Positions 23,426 through 33,006 of a stretch of DNA of 64,000 bases are shown here, piece after piece. Within the stretch, counting starts at the first letter, position 1. Every line of letters starts with the position of its first letter. Made by a program: the position numbers and the translations under genes. The DNA lies in the NCBI RefSeq assembly GCF_013378055.1, contig NZ_CP051130.1, positions 2,730,001 to 2,794,000 of the forward strand, read 5' to 3'. The notes beneath the pieces were generated by a model. The model did not search any database. It was not told where the DNA came from and saw nothing but the letters and a program-made list of their open reading frames with translations. Source of the DNA: Parasphingopyxis sp. CP4. GTDB taxonomy: Bacteria > Pseudomonadota > Alphaproteobacteria > Sphingomonadales > Sphingomonadaceae.

Positions 23426-23896
23426 TCAGCTAAGGGGCGTGACAGTGCCTTGGCCGACGTTGATCAACACGCGCACCGAGGCATCGCGCACCTGATAATC
23501 GGCGGGGCTCGTATTGCTCGCCGGGATCGTCAGGCTCAGGCCGCGGGTCGGATCATAGGTGGCGTGACTCGCGTCCACATCGATCATCGAAAAACCCCAG
23601 TTTACGAAACAATGGCGTCCGATCGGGCCGGCCGATCCATCGCCGTCCGGCATCAACAGGATGACGCCTTCGGGGAAAAAGGCCGGTTCATCGGTATTGA
23701 TGTGGAGCAGCAAAACGCTGCCCTGATAAAAACTGCGAATGCCTTCGCCATTCTGCCCGACCGACAGGGCAAAGAAGCTGGATGACCAGTGATCATCGCA
23801 TGGCACGAACCCCCGGGTCTGTGCTTGGGCGGACGTTGCCAGCGTTGTCGTCGCAAGGGCGAGCGCTGCGAGAATGGCCAAACTTGTTTTCTTCAT
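23426..23896 (-). CDS. Exported protein of unknown function
   Basis: A 156-residue protein not recognised. Residues 1-25 (MKKTSLAILAALALATTTLATSAQA) form a signal peptide. The mature part contains two Cys (FVPCDDHW and GRHCFVNWGFSMIDVD) that could form a disulfide, and a C-terminal segment YQVRDASVRVLINVGQGTVTPLS of beta character. It lacks a sorting tail. It is on the same strand as, and upstream of, the PEP-CTERM gene, separated by the GGTAAAC-rich region, so it likely has its own promoter. Confidence 0.7.
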   Translation of the reverse strand: MKKTSLAILAALALATTTLATSAQAQTRGFVPCDDHWSSSFFALSVGQNGEGIRSFYQGSVLLLHINTDEPAFFPEGVILLMPDGDGSAGPIGRHCFVNWGFSMIDVDASHATYDPTRGLSLTIPASNTSPADYQVRDASVRVLINVGQGTVTPLS

Positions 23897-24017
23897 CGTC
23901 TAAGTCCTTGGATAGCTGTTCCCGCATATTTAGGCTTCACAAGCGGCTATGCTGTGATCCGGATCATAGGCTAGGATGATCGCGAAATGTTTTTCGCGAG
24001 CCATGACAGGAGCAGCC

Positions 24018-24398
24018 ATGCCGATCGACGCCACCCAGCCTTATGATCCTGAGAATATCTTCGCCAAGATCCTGCGCGGGGAAATCCCAAATGAGACGGT
24101 CTATGAAGATGATGCCGTTCTCGCCTTCAAAGATATCAATCCCCAGGCTCCAATCCATGTACTTGTCATCCCCAAGGGCGAATATGTGAGCTGGGACGAT
24201 TTCAGCACCAATGCGTCTGACGCGGAGGTTGGCCACTTCGTACGGACCGTCGGCAAGATCGCCCGCGATCTCGATCTGGTAGAGCCCGGCTATCGACTAT
24301 TGGCCAATATTGGCGGGAACGGCCATCAGGAAGTTCCCCATCTCCATGTGCACCTGTTTGGCGGCAGACCGCTCGGCCCTATGCTTGCGCGCGGCTAG
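24018..24398 (+). CDS. HIT (histidine triad) family protein
   Basis: The ATG at 24018 has AGGAG five bases upstream; 126 residues. PENIFAKILRGEIPNETVYEDDAVLAFKDINPQAPIHVLVIPKGEYVS is the HINT-type N-terminus and H108-L-H110-V-H112-L is the histidine triad that binds the alpha-phosphate of nucleotides. HINT proteins hydrolyse nucleoside phosphoramidates and adenylates in the cytosol. It precedes the NSS transporter by 41 bp on the same strand. Confidence 0.95.
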   Translation: MPIDATQPYDPENIFAKILRGEIPNETVYEDDAVLAFKDINPQAPIHVLVIPKGEYVSWDDFSTNASDAEVGHFVRTVGKIARDLDLVEPGYRLLANIGGNGHQEVPHLHVHLFGGRPLGPMLARG

Positions 24399-24439
24399 GC
24401 GCTAGGTATCGCGCAACAAAAGAATAGGGGAGAGTATCG

Positions 24440-25870
24440 ATGGCGGGAGCAACGCATCAGACGAGCGAGGGCTGGTCCTCGCGATGGGCCTTTGTCCTGG
24501 CAGCGGTTGGCGCTGCCGTTGGTCTGGGTAATGTCTGGCGTTTTCCGACGCTTGCCGGCGAAAATGGCGGTGGGGCGTTCGTGCTCTTCTACATCGGCTG
24601 TGTCGTCCTGATCGGGCTTCCACTGGTGCTTTCCGAGATCTTGGTTGGCCGCGCTGGACGCAGCGATGCCATTGGCAGCGTGCGCAATGTTGCGGCGGAA
24701 TCGGGCCGCAGCGGCGCTTGGGCCACCTTGGGCTGGATCGAAGTGCTCTGTGCCTTCCTGATCCTCAGCTTTTACAGCGTCGTGGCTGGTTGGGTGATCT
24801 ATTATGCCGGTGTGATGGGCCGGGATTTGCTCAGCGCTATCGGCTCCGGCGCGCCTTTTGCCGGTGCTCTTCAGGGCGAGACAACCGAAACCATTTCCCA
24901 GCGAATGGGCGATCTCTTCACCGATATTCCTCTGCTGATTGCCATGCATACGGTATTTATGGGCATCACCTTCGCGGTTGTTGCCCGGGGTGTGCATGAC
25001 GGGATCGAGAAAGCGGCGACCTATCTGATGCCAGCCTTTTTCGTGCTGCTCATCGGTATCACCATCTATGGTGCGTTTCTTGGCAATTTCAGCGAGGCCG
25101 TGGCGTTTCTCTTCACCCCGGATTTCTCCAAGCTGACAGCGCCGGTGATGAACACGGCGCTCGGCCAGGCCCTCTTTTCGATGAGTCTCGGTTCAGCCGC
25201 CCTGATGACCTATGGTGCCTATGTCTCCCGGGAGACAAAGCTTGCGCCAACTGCAGGCATGATCGCCTTTGCCGATACTGGCGTCGCAATCATTGCCGGT
25301 CTGATGATTTTCCCGATTGTGTTTGCCGTGGGTCTTGATCCTGCCGCAGGGCCAACCCTCGTATTCCAGTCGCTGCCTGTTGCATTCCAGCAGATGCCGG
25401 CTGGGTCGATCGTAGGGTTCTTGTTCTTCGTGCTGATCTTCTTTGCTGCGCTCACCAGTTCAATTTCGCTACTGGAAGCACCGACCAGCTGGGGGATCAA
25501 CGAGCGCGGATGGTCGCGCCCGAAATCAGCCTTCATCTTCAGCTTCTCGGCCTTTGTCGTCGGCATATTCTGTCTGTTGTCGCTCAATGTGTTGAGCGAT
25601 GTCCGGTTGCTCGGCTTCTGGTCGATTTTCGCGGAGACCAATATCTTCGATACGATCGATGGCTTTACCGGCAAGGTAATGTTGCCCGTGGCCGCGCTGC
25701 TGACGTCGATATTTGTCGGCTGGCGCGCAGACCGCAAGCTGGTCGAAAATGAAACCGGCCTGGAAGGCGGCATGTTCGTCGTCTGGCGTTTCCTTGTCGC
25801 CTGGCTTGCCCCGATTGGAGTGGCGCTGATCCTGGTCTTCGGCCTCTTCCCGGGCTTGCTGGGAAGCTAG
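24440..25870 (+). CDS. Sodium-dependent transporter, NSS (SNF) family
   Basis: A 476-residue protein with about 12 membrane segments. SSRWAFVLAAVGAAVGLGNVWRFPTLAGENGGGAFVLFY is the TM1 signature of neurotransmitter:sodium symporters, in which the unwound G-x-G-N segment binds Na+ and substrate. TM6 (FSMSLGSAALMTYGAYVS) and TM8 (SSISLLEAPTSW) are recognisable. Bacterial relatives (LeuT, TnaT, MhsT) carry amino acids, so an amino-acid substrate is likely. Confidence 0.93.
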   Translation: MAGATHQTSEGWSSRWAFVLAAVGAAVGLGNVWRFPTLAGENGGGAFVLFYIGCVVLIGLPLVLSEILVGRAGRSDAIGSVRNVAAESGRSGAWATLGWIEVLCAFLILSFYSVVAGWVIYYAGVMGRDLLSAIGSGAPFAGALQGETTETISQRMGDLFTDIPLLIAMHTVFMGITFAVVARGVHDGIEKAATYLMPAFFVLLIGITIYGAFLGNFSEAVAFLFTPDFSKLTAPVMNTALGQALFSMSLGSAALMTYGAYVSRETKLAPTAGMIAFADTGVAIIAGLMIFPIVFAVGLDPAAGPTLVFQSLPVAFQQMPAGSIVGFLFFVLIFFAALTSSISLLEAPTSWGINERGWSRPKSAFIFSFSAFVVGIFCLLSLNVLSDVRLLGFWSIFAETNIFDTIDGFTGKVMLPVAALLTSIFVGWRADRKLVENETGLEGGMFVVWRFLVAWLAPIGVALILVFGLFPGLLGS

Positions 25871-25897
25871 GCCTGCCGATCCTGGCGCGATGTCTGC

Positions 25898-26896
25898 TTA
25901 GCCGAGGCGTGCCTTGATCAAGGCTTTCATGTCATGCTCGGGCCGTGGTCCATAATGCTGGATCACTTCGGCCGCGCACACAGCGCCCATGACGAGGCTA
26001 TCCTGAATTGACCGACCTTCGGTCTGGCCGACGAGGAAACCGGCGGCAAACTGGTCACCGGCGCCGGTGGCATCGACAATCTGGTCGATCGGCTCGGCGG
26101 CGACACTGGTACGTTCGCCATCTTGGACGGCAATTGCGCCCTTCTCGCTGCGTGTAACAACAAGCAGCGGCGTCTTGGCAGCAGTTGCGGCGACCGCGGC
26201 GTCGAAATCGTCCGTCTCGTGAAGTGATTTGATCTCGTCTTCATTGGCGAACAGGATATCGATCCGTCCCTCTTCAATCAGACGCAGGAAATCGCCGCGA
26301 TGGCGATCAACGCAAAAGCCGTCTGACAGGGTGAAGGCAACGCGGCGGCCGGCATTATGGGCAATATCAATTGCCTTCTCCATCGCGACACGCGGATCTT
26401 CCGGATCCCAGAGATAGCCTTCCAGATAGAGGATCGCAGCGCTTTCGATCAGATCGCTGTCGAGGTCTGAAACGTGCAGATGTTGTGCGGCGCCGAGAAA
26501 TGTATTCATCGTCCGCTCGCCATCCGGCGTCACCAGGATGAGGCAGCGCGCCGTAGCCGGATCGCCATCACGCATCGGCGTATCGAATTTTACGCCCAGC
26601 GCTGTGATGTCGTGCTTGAATACCTTGCCCAGCTCATCATCGGCCACCTGGCCGATAAAGCCGGTCGAGCCGCCCAGCGCACCGATACCAGCCACGGTAT
26701 TGGCAGCCGATCCACCGCTCGCTTCAACGCCCGGACCCATCTTGGCGTAGAGCGCTTCGGCGTCTTCGGTCGTGAAGAGCAGCTGCATCGCGCCTTTTTC
26801 CAAGCCTTCCGACGCAATGAAATTTTCGTCGGCCTGGGCGATGACATCGACAATCGCATTGCCGATGGCAATGATATCGAGAGTGGGTTCGGACAT
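25898..26896 (-). CDS. PfkB-family carbohydrate kinase, adenosine-kinase-like
   Basis: The ATG at 26896 gives 332 residues; in-frame upstream sequence was rejected as lacking family character. LDIIAIGNAIVDVIAQADENFI, then GGSAANTVAGIGALGGSTGFIGQVADDELG and the C-terminal D-A-T-G-A-G-D-Q-F-A-A-G-F, contain both PfkB signatures, the last including the catalytic Asp and anion-hole GAGD. Alphaproteobacterial proteins of this layout are annotated as adenosine kinase; a ribokinase-like or other nucleoside specificity is possible. Cytosolic. Confidence 0.88.
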   Translation of the reverse strand: MSEPTLDIIAIGNAIVDVIAQADENFIASEGLEKGAMQLLFTTEDAEALYAKMGPGVEASGGSAANTVAGIGALGGSTGFIGQVADDELGKVFKHDITALGVKFDTPMRDGDPATARCLILVTPDGERTMNTFLGAAQHLHVSDLDSDLIESAAILYLEGYLWDPEDPRVAMEKAIDIAHNAGRRVAFTLSDGFCVDRHRGDFLRLIEEGRIDILFANEDEIKSLHETDDFDAAVAATAAKTPLLVVTRSEKGAIAVQDGERTSVAAEPIDQIVDATGAGDQFAAGFLVGQTEGRSIQDSLVMGAVCAAEVIQHYGPRPEHDMKALIKARLG

Positions 26897-27010
26897 GGAT
26901 GAGCTCCGGGGTATTGGAGGGTAAGAAAGTTGCGCAGGCCCTAGCCGTGCGCCGCCCATGGCGCAACCGGATCATTGACGCCGTGGCGGTGTCGACGCAT
27001 CACACTGTTC

Positions 27011-27712
27011 ATGTTCCGCGCACTTTTCCTCTCGCTTGGCCAGCTGGGTGATCCGGCATTTCTCAAGGTACTCGCCAAATCGCTGGCGCTGACGATCCTG
27101 CTGTTCGTGATTGCAGGCTTTGGCGTCTATTGGCTGCTGATCTGGCTGTTCGACTGGTTTGGTTGGGGCGAGAGTGGCGGCCTGGCCGCTGCAGCGAGCG
27201 CCGCGATCATTGCCGCGCTCAGCTTTTGGCTGATGTTCCGCGCGGTCGCGATGGGTGTGATCAGCATCTTCACCGACGAGATTGTCGACGCGGTAGAACG
27301 CAAACATTATCCGAAAAAGGCCGAGGTCGCGCAGCCAGCTGGCTATACAGATCAGATTCGTGTCGGACTGGCATCGGCCGGTAGGGCGATCGGCTGGAAC
27401 CTCCTAGCCGTGCCTCTTTATCTGGTCCTGCTCGTCACCGGGGTCGGCACGATCCTCTTGTTTATTGCCATCAATACGATCCTCCTCGCGCGCGATCTCG
27501 GCGAGCTGATTGCCATTCGCCATGTCCCCAAGGAGCAATGGGGCGACTGGCGGAGGGAGACGCGCGGCAAACGGATGCAAATCGGGCTTGTCGCGGCGGG
27601 GCTTTTCGTGATTCCTGTCGTTAATCTGCTCGCGCCGATCCTCAGCGCAGCCATGGCAGCGCATATGCTGCACGGCGGAATGCAGACGGGGGGTGAAAAA
27701 GCCGATGCGTAA
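27011..27712 (+). CDS. EI24/CysZ-like integral membrane protein
   Basis: A 233-residue membrane protein from ATG 27011 (weak ribosome site; an upstream TTG is possible). MFRALFLSLGQLGDPAFLKVLAKSLALTILLFVIAGFGVYWLLIWLF, followed by a second hydrophobic pair and WNLLAVPLYLVLLVTGVGTILLFIAINTILLARDLGELIAIRH, matches the EI24 domain, whose best-known bacterial member is the sulfate transporter CysZ. No sulfur-assimilation gene is nearby, so the sulfate role is not supported by context. Confidence 0.82.
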   Translation: MFRALFLSLGQLGDPAFLKVLAKSLALTILLFVIAGFGVYWLLIWLFDWFGWGESGGLAAAASAAIIAALSFWLMFRAVAMGVISIFTDEIVDAVERKHYPKKAEVAQPAGYTDQIRVGLASAGRAIGWNLLAVPLYLVLLVTGVGTILLFIAINTILLARDLGELIAIRHVPKEQWGDWRRETRGKRMQIGLVAAGLFVIPVVNLLAPILSAAMAAHMLHGGMQTGGEKADA

Positions 27713-28055
27713 ACTCGTTGCGATATCAGGAGCTCTGGCAGTCGCTGGCTGCGCGGGAACCATTCCCGAGCCGGTTGCAGTGCCGAGCCAGCCGATGACA
27801 AACACGGTGGGGCTCGAACGCGTGCTCGGCCGCAATGCGTCTCAGCTCACTCGAATGTTTGGCGATGCTGTGCAGGATTTCCGAGAAAATGGCTCGCGCA
27901 AATTGCAATTCAGCGGCGAGGCCTGTGTCCTCGATACCTATCTCTACCCAGAGAGCAGCGGCCGCGAGCCGGTGGTCACCTATGTCGACGCGCGCAACGG
28001 CGCTGGCGAGAATGTGGACAGGGCGGCCTGTGTCGAGGCGCTGGCGCGGCGCTAA
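27705..28055 (+). CDS. Small lipoprotein of unknown function
   Basis: A 116-residue protein from ATG 27705, overlapping the end of the EI24 gene by 8 bases; GTG at 27693 is an alternative start. [16 protein letters not shown] gives a lipobox with Cys16. The mature part, [62 protein letters not shown], resembles the small beta domains of outer-membrane proteins that sense or bind ligands, but I do not recognise a named family. Two further Cys could pair. Its stop overlaps that of queG. Confidence 0.75.
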   Translation: MRKLVAISGALAVAGCAGTIPEPVAVPSQPMTNTVGLERVLGRNASQLTRMFGDAVQDFRENGSRKLQFSGEACVLDTYLYPESSGREPVVTYVDARNGAGENVDRAACVEALARR

Positions 28056-29104
28056 GCAAGCCGCTCTATCGCCCATTCCGCTGCGTCGCGGACAGTTTCA
28101 TCGGGATCGTCGAGCAACGCCTTAACCGGCTCAACCAGCGCGCTATCGCCGCTATTCCCCGCCGCAATCAGGCAGTTGCGCGTCATTCGGTTACGCCCGA
28201 TTCGCTTGATCGGTGATCCGGCAAAGATTGTACGGAACTCGGCGTCATCAAGCGCGAGAAGATCGGCGAGCTTGGGTGCGGCGAGTTCGGCTCGCGCGCT
28301 AAATAGCCGGTTGGCGCGGGCTTGCTCTGCAAACTTGTTCCAGGGGCACACGGCGAGGCAATCGTCGCAGCCATAGATACGATTGCCCATCGCCTCGCGA
28401 AACTCTTCGGGGATGGGGCCTTTATGTTCGATGGTGAGGTAGGAAATGCAGCGCCGCGCATCGAGGCGATAGGGTGCGGGAAAGGCATCGGTCGGGCAGG
28501 CGGTCTGGCAGCGTGTGCAGGAACCGCAATGATCTTCGCCCGGCGGATCGGCTTCCAGATCAAGCGTCGTGTAGATCGCACCGAGGAAGAGCCAGTTGCC
28601 CTGTTCGCGATTGAGCAGGTTAGTATGCTTGCCCTGCCAACCAATCCCGGCGGCAGCGGACAGCGGCTTTTCCATCACCGGCGCGGTATCGACGAACACT
28701 TTGACATCGGCCTTGGCATCGTCGCGCTCGGCTTCCGCGACCAGCCATCTGGCAAGACGCTTGAGCGCCTTTTTGACGACATCATGATAATCCTTGCCCT
28801 GCGCATAGACGGATATGCGGCCGATATCCGTTTCGCTTTCAAGCCGCAGCGGATCTTCTTTGGGCGCATAGCTCATGCCGAGCATGATGAGAGACCGCAC
28901 TTCGGGCCATAGCGCTTTGGGCCGTTCGCGGTGATGCGCGCGGCTCATCATCCATTCCATCTCCCCATGCGCGCCCGAAGCCAGCCAATCGCGCAATCGC
29001 TCGGCGGTTTCCGGCGCCGCGTCGGCGGGCGCAATGCCGCAGGCGGCAAAGCCTTCGGCCCGGGCCTGTGCCTTGAGGCGGGCGGTGAGACTGGTCACGG
29101 TCAT
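28052..29104 (-). CDS. queG: Epoxyqueuosine reductase
   Basis: The ATG at 29104 follows AAGGGAAGCG; 350 residues. It catalyses the last step of queuosine synthesis in tRNA (epoxyqueuosine to queuosine), using cobalamin and two 4Fe-4S clusters. [30 protein letters not shown] is the cobalamin-domain signature. [16 protein letters not shown] and [16 protein letters not shown] are the two cluster motifs. The C-terminus ([41 protein letters not shown]) is the HEAT-like repeat that contacts tRNA. No other queuosine genes lie nearby. Confidence 0.95.
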   Translation of the reverse strand: MTVTSLTARLKAQARAEGFAACGIAPADAAPETAERLRDWLASGAHGEMEWMMSRAHHRERPKALWPEVRSLIMLGMSYAPKEDPLRLESETDIGRISVYAQGKDYHDVVKKALKRLARWLVAEAERDDAKADVKVFVDTAPVMEKPLSAAAGIGWQGKHTNLLNREQGNWLFLGAIYTTLDLEADPPGEDHCGSCTRCQTACPTDAFPAPYRLDARRCISYLTIEHKGPIPEEFREAMGNRIYGCDDCLAVCPWNKFAEQARANRLFSARAELAAPKLADLLALDDAEFRTIFAGSPIKRIGRNRMTRNCLIAAGNSGDSALVEPVKALLDDPDETVRDAAEWAIERLA

Positions 29105-29228
29105 CGCTTCCCTTCTACCGTCATGCCGCCCAAATGCGATCCCCAGACTAATGAGAGCGCGGCAGATCAGGCTTGCGCAAGCCAATTGAGGCTATTCTCT
29201 TAACCATCAGGGCGCTAAGGCCCGGGTC

Positions 29229-30173
29229 ATGGCTACAGAACTTGCCCTTACTGCCACCGCGCTCGTCAAGGATTTCGGATCGAAACGCGCGGTCGATGGC
29301 GTGGACATTCAAGTGCCAAAAGGCAGCATCTACGGCATTCTTGGGCCAAATGGCGCAGGCAAGACGACCACATTGCGGATGCTGCTCGGGATTATCGATC
29401 CCGATAGCGGGTCGCGCGAACTATTGGGCACCCGGCATCCGCGCAGCGCGAGCCATCGGATCGGCTATCTTCCCGAAGAGCGCGGCCTCTATCCCAGCAT
29501 GAAGGCCCGCGAAGCCATTGCGTTCATGGGCGCGCTGCGTGGGCTCCCATGGGCCGAAGGCCGCGCGCGGGCAGCTGTCTTGCTGAAGGAAGCGGGCCTC
29601 GGCCATGCCACCAATGACAAGATCAAAAAGCTCTCCAAGGGCATGGCGCAGTTCGTCCAGCTCTTGGGGTCGATTGTTCACAAGCCTGAATTGATCGTCC
29701 TCGACGAACCCTTTTCGGGATTGGACCCGGTTAATCAGGAGCGGCTCGAAGCATTGATCCTGGCCGAGCGGGATCGCGGCGCAACGATCCTCTTTTCGAC
29801 CCATATCATGGGCCATGCGGAACGGCTCTGCGATCGTCTGGCGATCATTGCAGGCGGTCGCTTGCGCTATGAAGGCAGCGTTGCCGAAGCGCGCGCGACC
29901 ATGCCGATCCAGGCGCATTATACGCCGCGCGACAAGGATGCCTCGCTGGGCGATCTACTCCCGCCCGAAGCCGTGCGGGATAATGGCGGCTATGTGTTCG
30001 ACGTACCCGATAGCGGTATGGAGGCGTTGCTCGCGCGGTTGCTTGAAAGCGGATACGGGATCGCCGGCCTCTCGCTCGAACGGCCAAGCCTGCATGACGT
30101 GTTCGTGAAACTCGTCGGCGAGAAAACGGTCGAGCAGATGGAAGCCGAAGCCGAAGCGGAGGCCGCCCTATGA
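29229..30173 (+). CDS. ABC transporter ATP-binding protein, NatA/DrrA-like
   Basis: A 314-residue ATPase. Walker A G39-P-N-G-A-G-K-T46, signature L135-S-K-G-M-A-Q141 and Walker B LIVLDEPFSGLDP (Asp159-Glu160) are intact. The C-terminal extension of about 90 residues (LPPEAVRDNGGYVFDVPDSGMEALLARLLESGYGIAGLSLERPSLHDVFVKLVGEKTVEQ) is that of the NatA/DrrA exporter class. It overlaps the permease gene by four bases. Probably exports Na+ or a drug or lipid; the sequence does not say which. Confidence 0.93.
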   Translation: MATELALTATALVKDFGSKRAVDGVDIQVPKGSIYGILGPNGAGKTTTLRMLLGIIDPDSGSRELLGTRHPRSASHRIGYLPEERGLYPSMKAREAIAFMGALRGLPWAEGRARAAVLLKEAGLGHATNDKIKKLSKGMAQFVQLLGSIVHKPELIVLDEPFSGLDPVNQERLEALILAERDRGATILFSTHIMGHAERLCDRLAIIAGGRLRYEGSVAEARATMPIQAHYTPRDKDASLGDLLPPEAVRDNGGYVFDVPDSGMEALLARLLESGYGIAGLSLERPSLHDVFVKLVGEKTVEQMEAEAEAEAAL

Positions 30174-31408
30174 TGACGCATTTCCGCCAGGCTGCTGTTA
30201 TTGCACGGCGCGATTTCATCGCGACTGTCGCGACACCGGCATTTTTGATGTTCCTGCTGGCCCCTCTCTTCATGCTGGTCTTCGCCGTTGTCGGTGGCAC
30301 CGGCGCGCGGATGATCGCGGATAGCGGTGAGGATGCCCAGCGCCTCGTCGTCATTGCCGACGCGGAATATAGCACGCGGCTTGAACATGCCGATATACGG
30401 TTGCGAACGGCCTTTCCGGGGCCTGTGGCACCGCCTGCGCTGGTGATGCGTGATCCCGGAGAAGGTGCGCTCGAAGACCAGGCCCGCGCGCTGTTCGCTG
30501 AAAGCGATATTGATGTATCTGCGGTCCTGTTCGGGATTCCCGACAACCCTCACATTCTCACCGGGCCCGGGAGCGAGCGCGGCGCCAACTATCTGGCCGT
30601 ATTGGCTGACACTGCAATGCGCGACGCCCGTGGCGGGCTATCTCCCGGCGAACTTGTCGTGGAGGTCGAACGCGAATCCTTTGTCCGCACCAGCGCGACG
30701 ATCGGTGGACAGCAATCGCTTGGCCTGTCTGCGCTCTTCCTGCTGTTCTTGCTAACGCTCTTATTGGCCGGCCAGACGGTGAGCGTCTTGGCGGAGGAAA
30801 AGGGGAATAAGGTAATCGAGATACTCGCCGCTGCCGTACCGCTTGAAGCGGTGTTCCTCGGAAAATTGGTCGGACTGTTCGGCGTGGCACTCTTGTTCAT
30901 TGCCTTTTGGGGGGGGCTTGCGCTGCTGGCCATTGCCAGCCTGCCCGATACCGATGCCGCGCTTGCCCTGCTCGATCCGGCGATCGGGTTTGTTCCCTTC
31001 ATCGCGCTCGGCGTGATTTATTTCGCGATGGGTTATCTGCTGCTCGGCGCTGTCTTCCTTGCCGTCGGCGGGCAAGCCAATTCGATGCGCGAGATTCAGA
31101 TGCTGTCGCTCCCGATCACTTTTTTCCAGATGGCGATGTTCGGACTGGCATCCGCAGCTGCGGCCAATCCCGGCAGCCAGCTGGCATTGATCGCCGAATT
31201 ATTTCCGTTCAGCTCACCTTTTGCGATGGTTGCCAAGGGCGCATCCGACCCGGCTGTCTGGCCGCATTTCGCGGCGATTGCCTGGCAGCTACTCTGGGTG
31301 ACGATCACTATTGCGATTGGCGCCCGCTGGTTCCGCAAGGGCGTGCTCAAATCCGGGCCATCCTTTTTCCGGCGGCTCGGGCAAAAGTTGCGCGGTAAAA
31401 CGGCTTAG
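30170..31408 (+). CDS. ABC transporter permease, NatB/ABC-2 type
   Basis: A 412-residue ABC-2 permease. One TM near the N-terminus (TPAFLMFLLAPLFMLVFAVVGG), a periplasmic domain of about 150 residues, then five or six TM segments including LGLSALFLLFLLTLLLAGQTVSVLAEEKGNKVIEILAAAVPLEAVFLGKLVG. The E-E-K-G-N-K-V-I-E motif is typical of NatB-like permeases. It starts at ATG overlapping the ATPase stop, so the two are one exporter. It ends 186 bp before the CYP153 array. Confidence 0.92.
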   Translation: MMTHFRQAAVIARRDFIATVATPAFLMFLLAPLFMLVFAVVGGTGARMIADSGEDAQRLVVIADAEYSTRLEHADIRLRTAFPGPVAPPALVMRDPGEGALEDQARALFAESDIDVSAVLFGIPDNPHILTGPGSERGANYLAVLADTAMRDARGGLSPGELVVEVERESFVRTSATIGGQQSLGLSALFLLFLLTLLLAGQTVSVLAEEKGNKVIEILAAAVPLEAVFLGKLVGLFGVALLFIAFWGGLALLAIASLPDTDAALALLDPAIGFVPFIALGVIYFAMGYLLLGAVFLAVGGQANSMREIQMLSLPITFFQMAMFGLASAAAANPGSQLALIAELFPFSSPFAMVAKGASDPAVWPHFAAIAWQLLWVTITIAIGARWFRKGVLKSGPSFFRRLGQKLRGKTA

Positions 31409-31461
31409 CCTGTCATAGCGTCAGTCAATCGCTGGACCGCGCCAATTGCTTAACGCGTGCT

Positions 31462-31479
31462 ATTGACATCCGTGTCAAT
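31462..31479. promoter_or_regulatory. Perfect inverted repeat ATTGACA-N4-TGTCAAT upstream of CYP153 array
   Basis: Two 7-base half sites, ATTGACA (31462-31468) and TGTCAAT (31473-31479), are separated by TCCG. The spacing suits a dimeric repressor of the TetR type. It lies 116 bases upstream of the first P450 start and its TTGACA could double as a -35 box. No regulator gene adjoins the array. Confidence 0.5.
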
Positions 31480-31594
31480 TGTGCCAGTCTCAATTTGCTA
31501 CTTATCGTGCGCGACGTATAACAGGCACGAAACAGTTATTGGGCCGCATCCGCCGCACCCCTCTGCGCAGACCCGGCCCGTCAAGGAGAGTGAT

Positions 31595-32929
31595 ATGGCA
31601 AGCCAGCCCGACGAACGTGAAATGACGGCCGAAGAGAAATATCGTGCAGAATTTGCGCGTGAATGGCGCGATGGGATTGATCGCTCGTCGCTCGAAAAGC
31701 CGCTGGCAACTGCCGATACGCCGCTCGGTGAAATCGATGTCAGCCGTCCTGAGCTCTATGCACTTGATCGCTGGGAACCGGTTTTCGAAAAGCTGCGCAA
31801 GGAAGATCCGATCCATTGGTGCGAAGATAGCGTCTTTGGCGGCTTCTGGTCACTGACCACCTACAAGCCGATCGTCCATGTCGAAGCGCTTCCGGAAGTA
31901 TTCAGTTCGGATTGGCGCAATGGCGGCTTCACGATCCTCGATTCGACGGATGACGAAGAAATTGCCCTGCCGATGTTTATCGGCATGGACCGTCCCGAAC
32001 ATACTGCGCAGCGTCGCACCGTCTCACCGGCCTTTACGCCGAGCGAGATCACCCGGCTCGAAGTAGATGTGCGCCAGCGGACGGAAGAGCTGCTCGATTC
32101 CCTGCCACGCGGTGAAGAATTTGACTGGGTCGACAAGGTTTCGATCGAGCTGACGACCGGCATGCTCGCAATCCTGTTCGGCTTCCCCTGGGAAGATCGC
32201 CGCAAGCTGACCGAATGGTCTGACTGGATGGGCGATGTGGTCGCCGCGATGGATCCTGAACTGGGCCCGATCCGGATGCAGAAGATGTGGGAAGCGGCAG
32301 CCTATTTCCAGGAGCTGTGGAAACAGCGCAAGGCAAGCGAGCCGGCCCCTGATCTGCTTTCGATGATGGCGCATTCCGATGCGCTGGGCGACATGAGCGA
32401 TCGCAACTTCCTCGGCAACATCACGCTACTGATTGTCGGCGGCAACGATACAACCCGCAATACGATGTCAGCCTATGCCTATGCACTGAACCAGTTCCCG
32501 GACGAAGCGCGCAAGCTGGAAGAAAATCCCGAGCTCGCCGCTAGTGCTGGCCAGGAGCTGATCCGCTGGCAGACTCCGCTTGCCCATATGCGGCGCACGG
32601 CGATGGAAGATACCGAACTATTCGGCAAGCAGATCAAGAAGGGCGACAAGCTCGTCATGTGGTATCTGTCGGCCAATCGTGATGAAGAAGTCTTCGAAGA
32701 CGCCAATGAGATCCGGTTCGATCGCGAAAATGCGCGTCGCCAACTCGCCTTTGGCTATGGCATTCATCGCTGCGTCGGTGCCCGGCTTGCCGAGCTGCAG
32801 ATCCGCGTGCTGATCGAAGAGATGGCGAAGCGGCGGTTGCGGCCTGAGATCACTGGCGAGATTGAGCGCGTGAATTCGAACTTCGTCCATGGTTTCAAGA
32901 CGATGCCGGTAACGCTGTCCGAATATTAA
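31595..32929 (+). CDS. CYP153-family cytochrome P450, gene 1 of 4
   Basis: The ATG at 31595 follows AAGGAGAG; 444 residues and soluble. Members hydroxylate the terminal carbon of medium-chain alkanes, alcohols or fatty acids with electrons from a ferredoxin and ferredoxin reductase. The I-helix has LLIVGGNDTTRN, the ExxR helix has E-L-I-R followed by WQTPLAHMRRTA, and the heme loop is F-G-Y-G-I-H-R-C393-V-G. The ordering ALPMFIGMDRPEHTAQRRTVSPAFTP and FDWVDKVSIELTTGMLAILFGFPWEDRRKLTEWSDW is a close CYP153 match. It keeps the P-I-H-W-C segment typical of classical CYP153A members, which genes 2-4 lack, and is the most divergent of the four. First in the array. Confidence 0.95.
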   Translation: MASQPDEREMTAEEKYRAEFAREWRDGIDRSSLEKPLATADTPLGEIDVSRPELYALDRWEPVFEKLRKEDPIHWCEDSVFGGFWSLTTYKPIVHVEALPEVFSSDWRNGGFTILDSTDDEEIALPMFIGMDRPEHTAQRRTVSPAFTPSEITRLEVDVRQRTEELLDSLPRGEEFDWVDKVSIELTTGMLAILFGFPWEDRRKLTEWSDWMGDVVAAMDPELGPIRMQKMWEAAAYFQELWKQRKASEPAPDLLSMMAHSDALGDMSDRNFLGNITLLIVGGNDTTRNTMSAYAYALNQFPDEARKLEENPELAASAGQELIRWQTPLAHMRRTAMEDTELFGKQIKKGDKLVMWYLSANRDEEVFEDANEIRFDRENARRQLAFGYGIHRCVGARLAELQIRVLIEEMAKRRLRPEITGEIERVNSNFVHGFKTMPVTLSEY

Positions 32930-33006
32930 AGGACATGCATCCCGCACCGATGTTTGACTCCTGAGGCCTGACAGCGGACACTCCGCGGGGGGAGAGGGAG
33001 AGAGCA

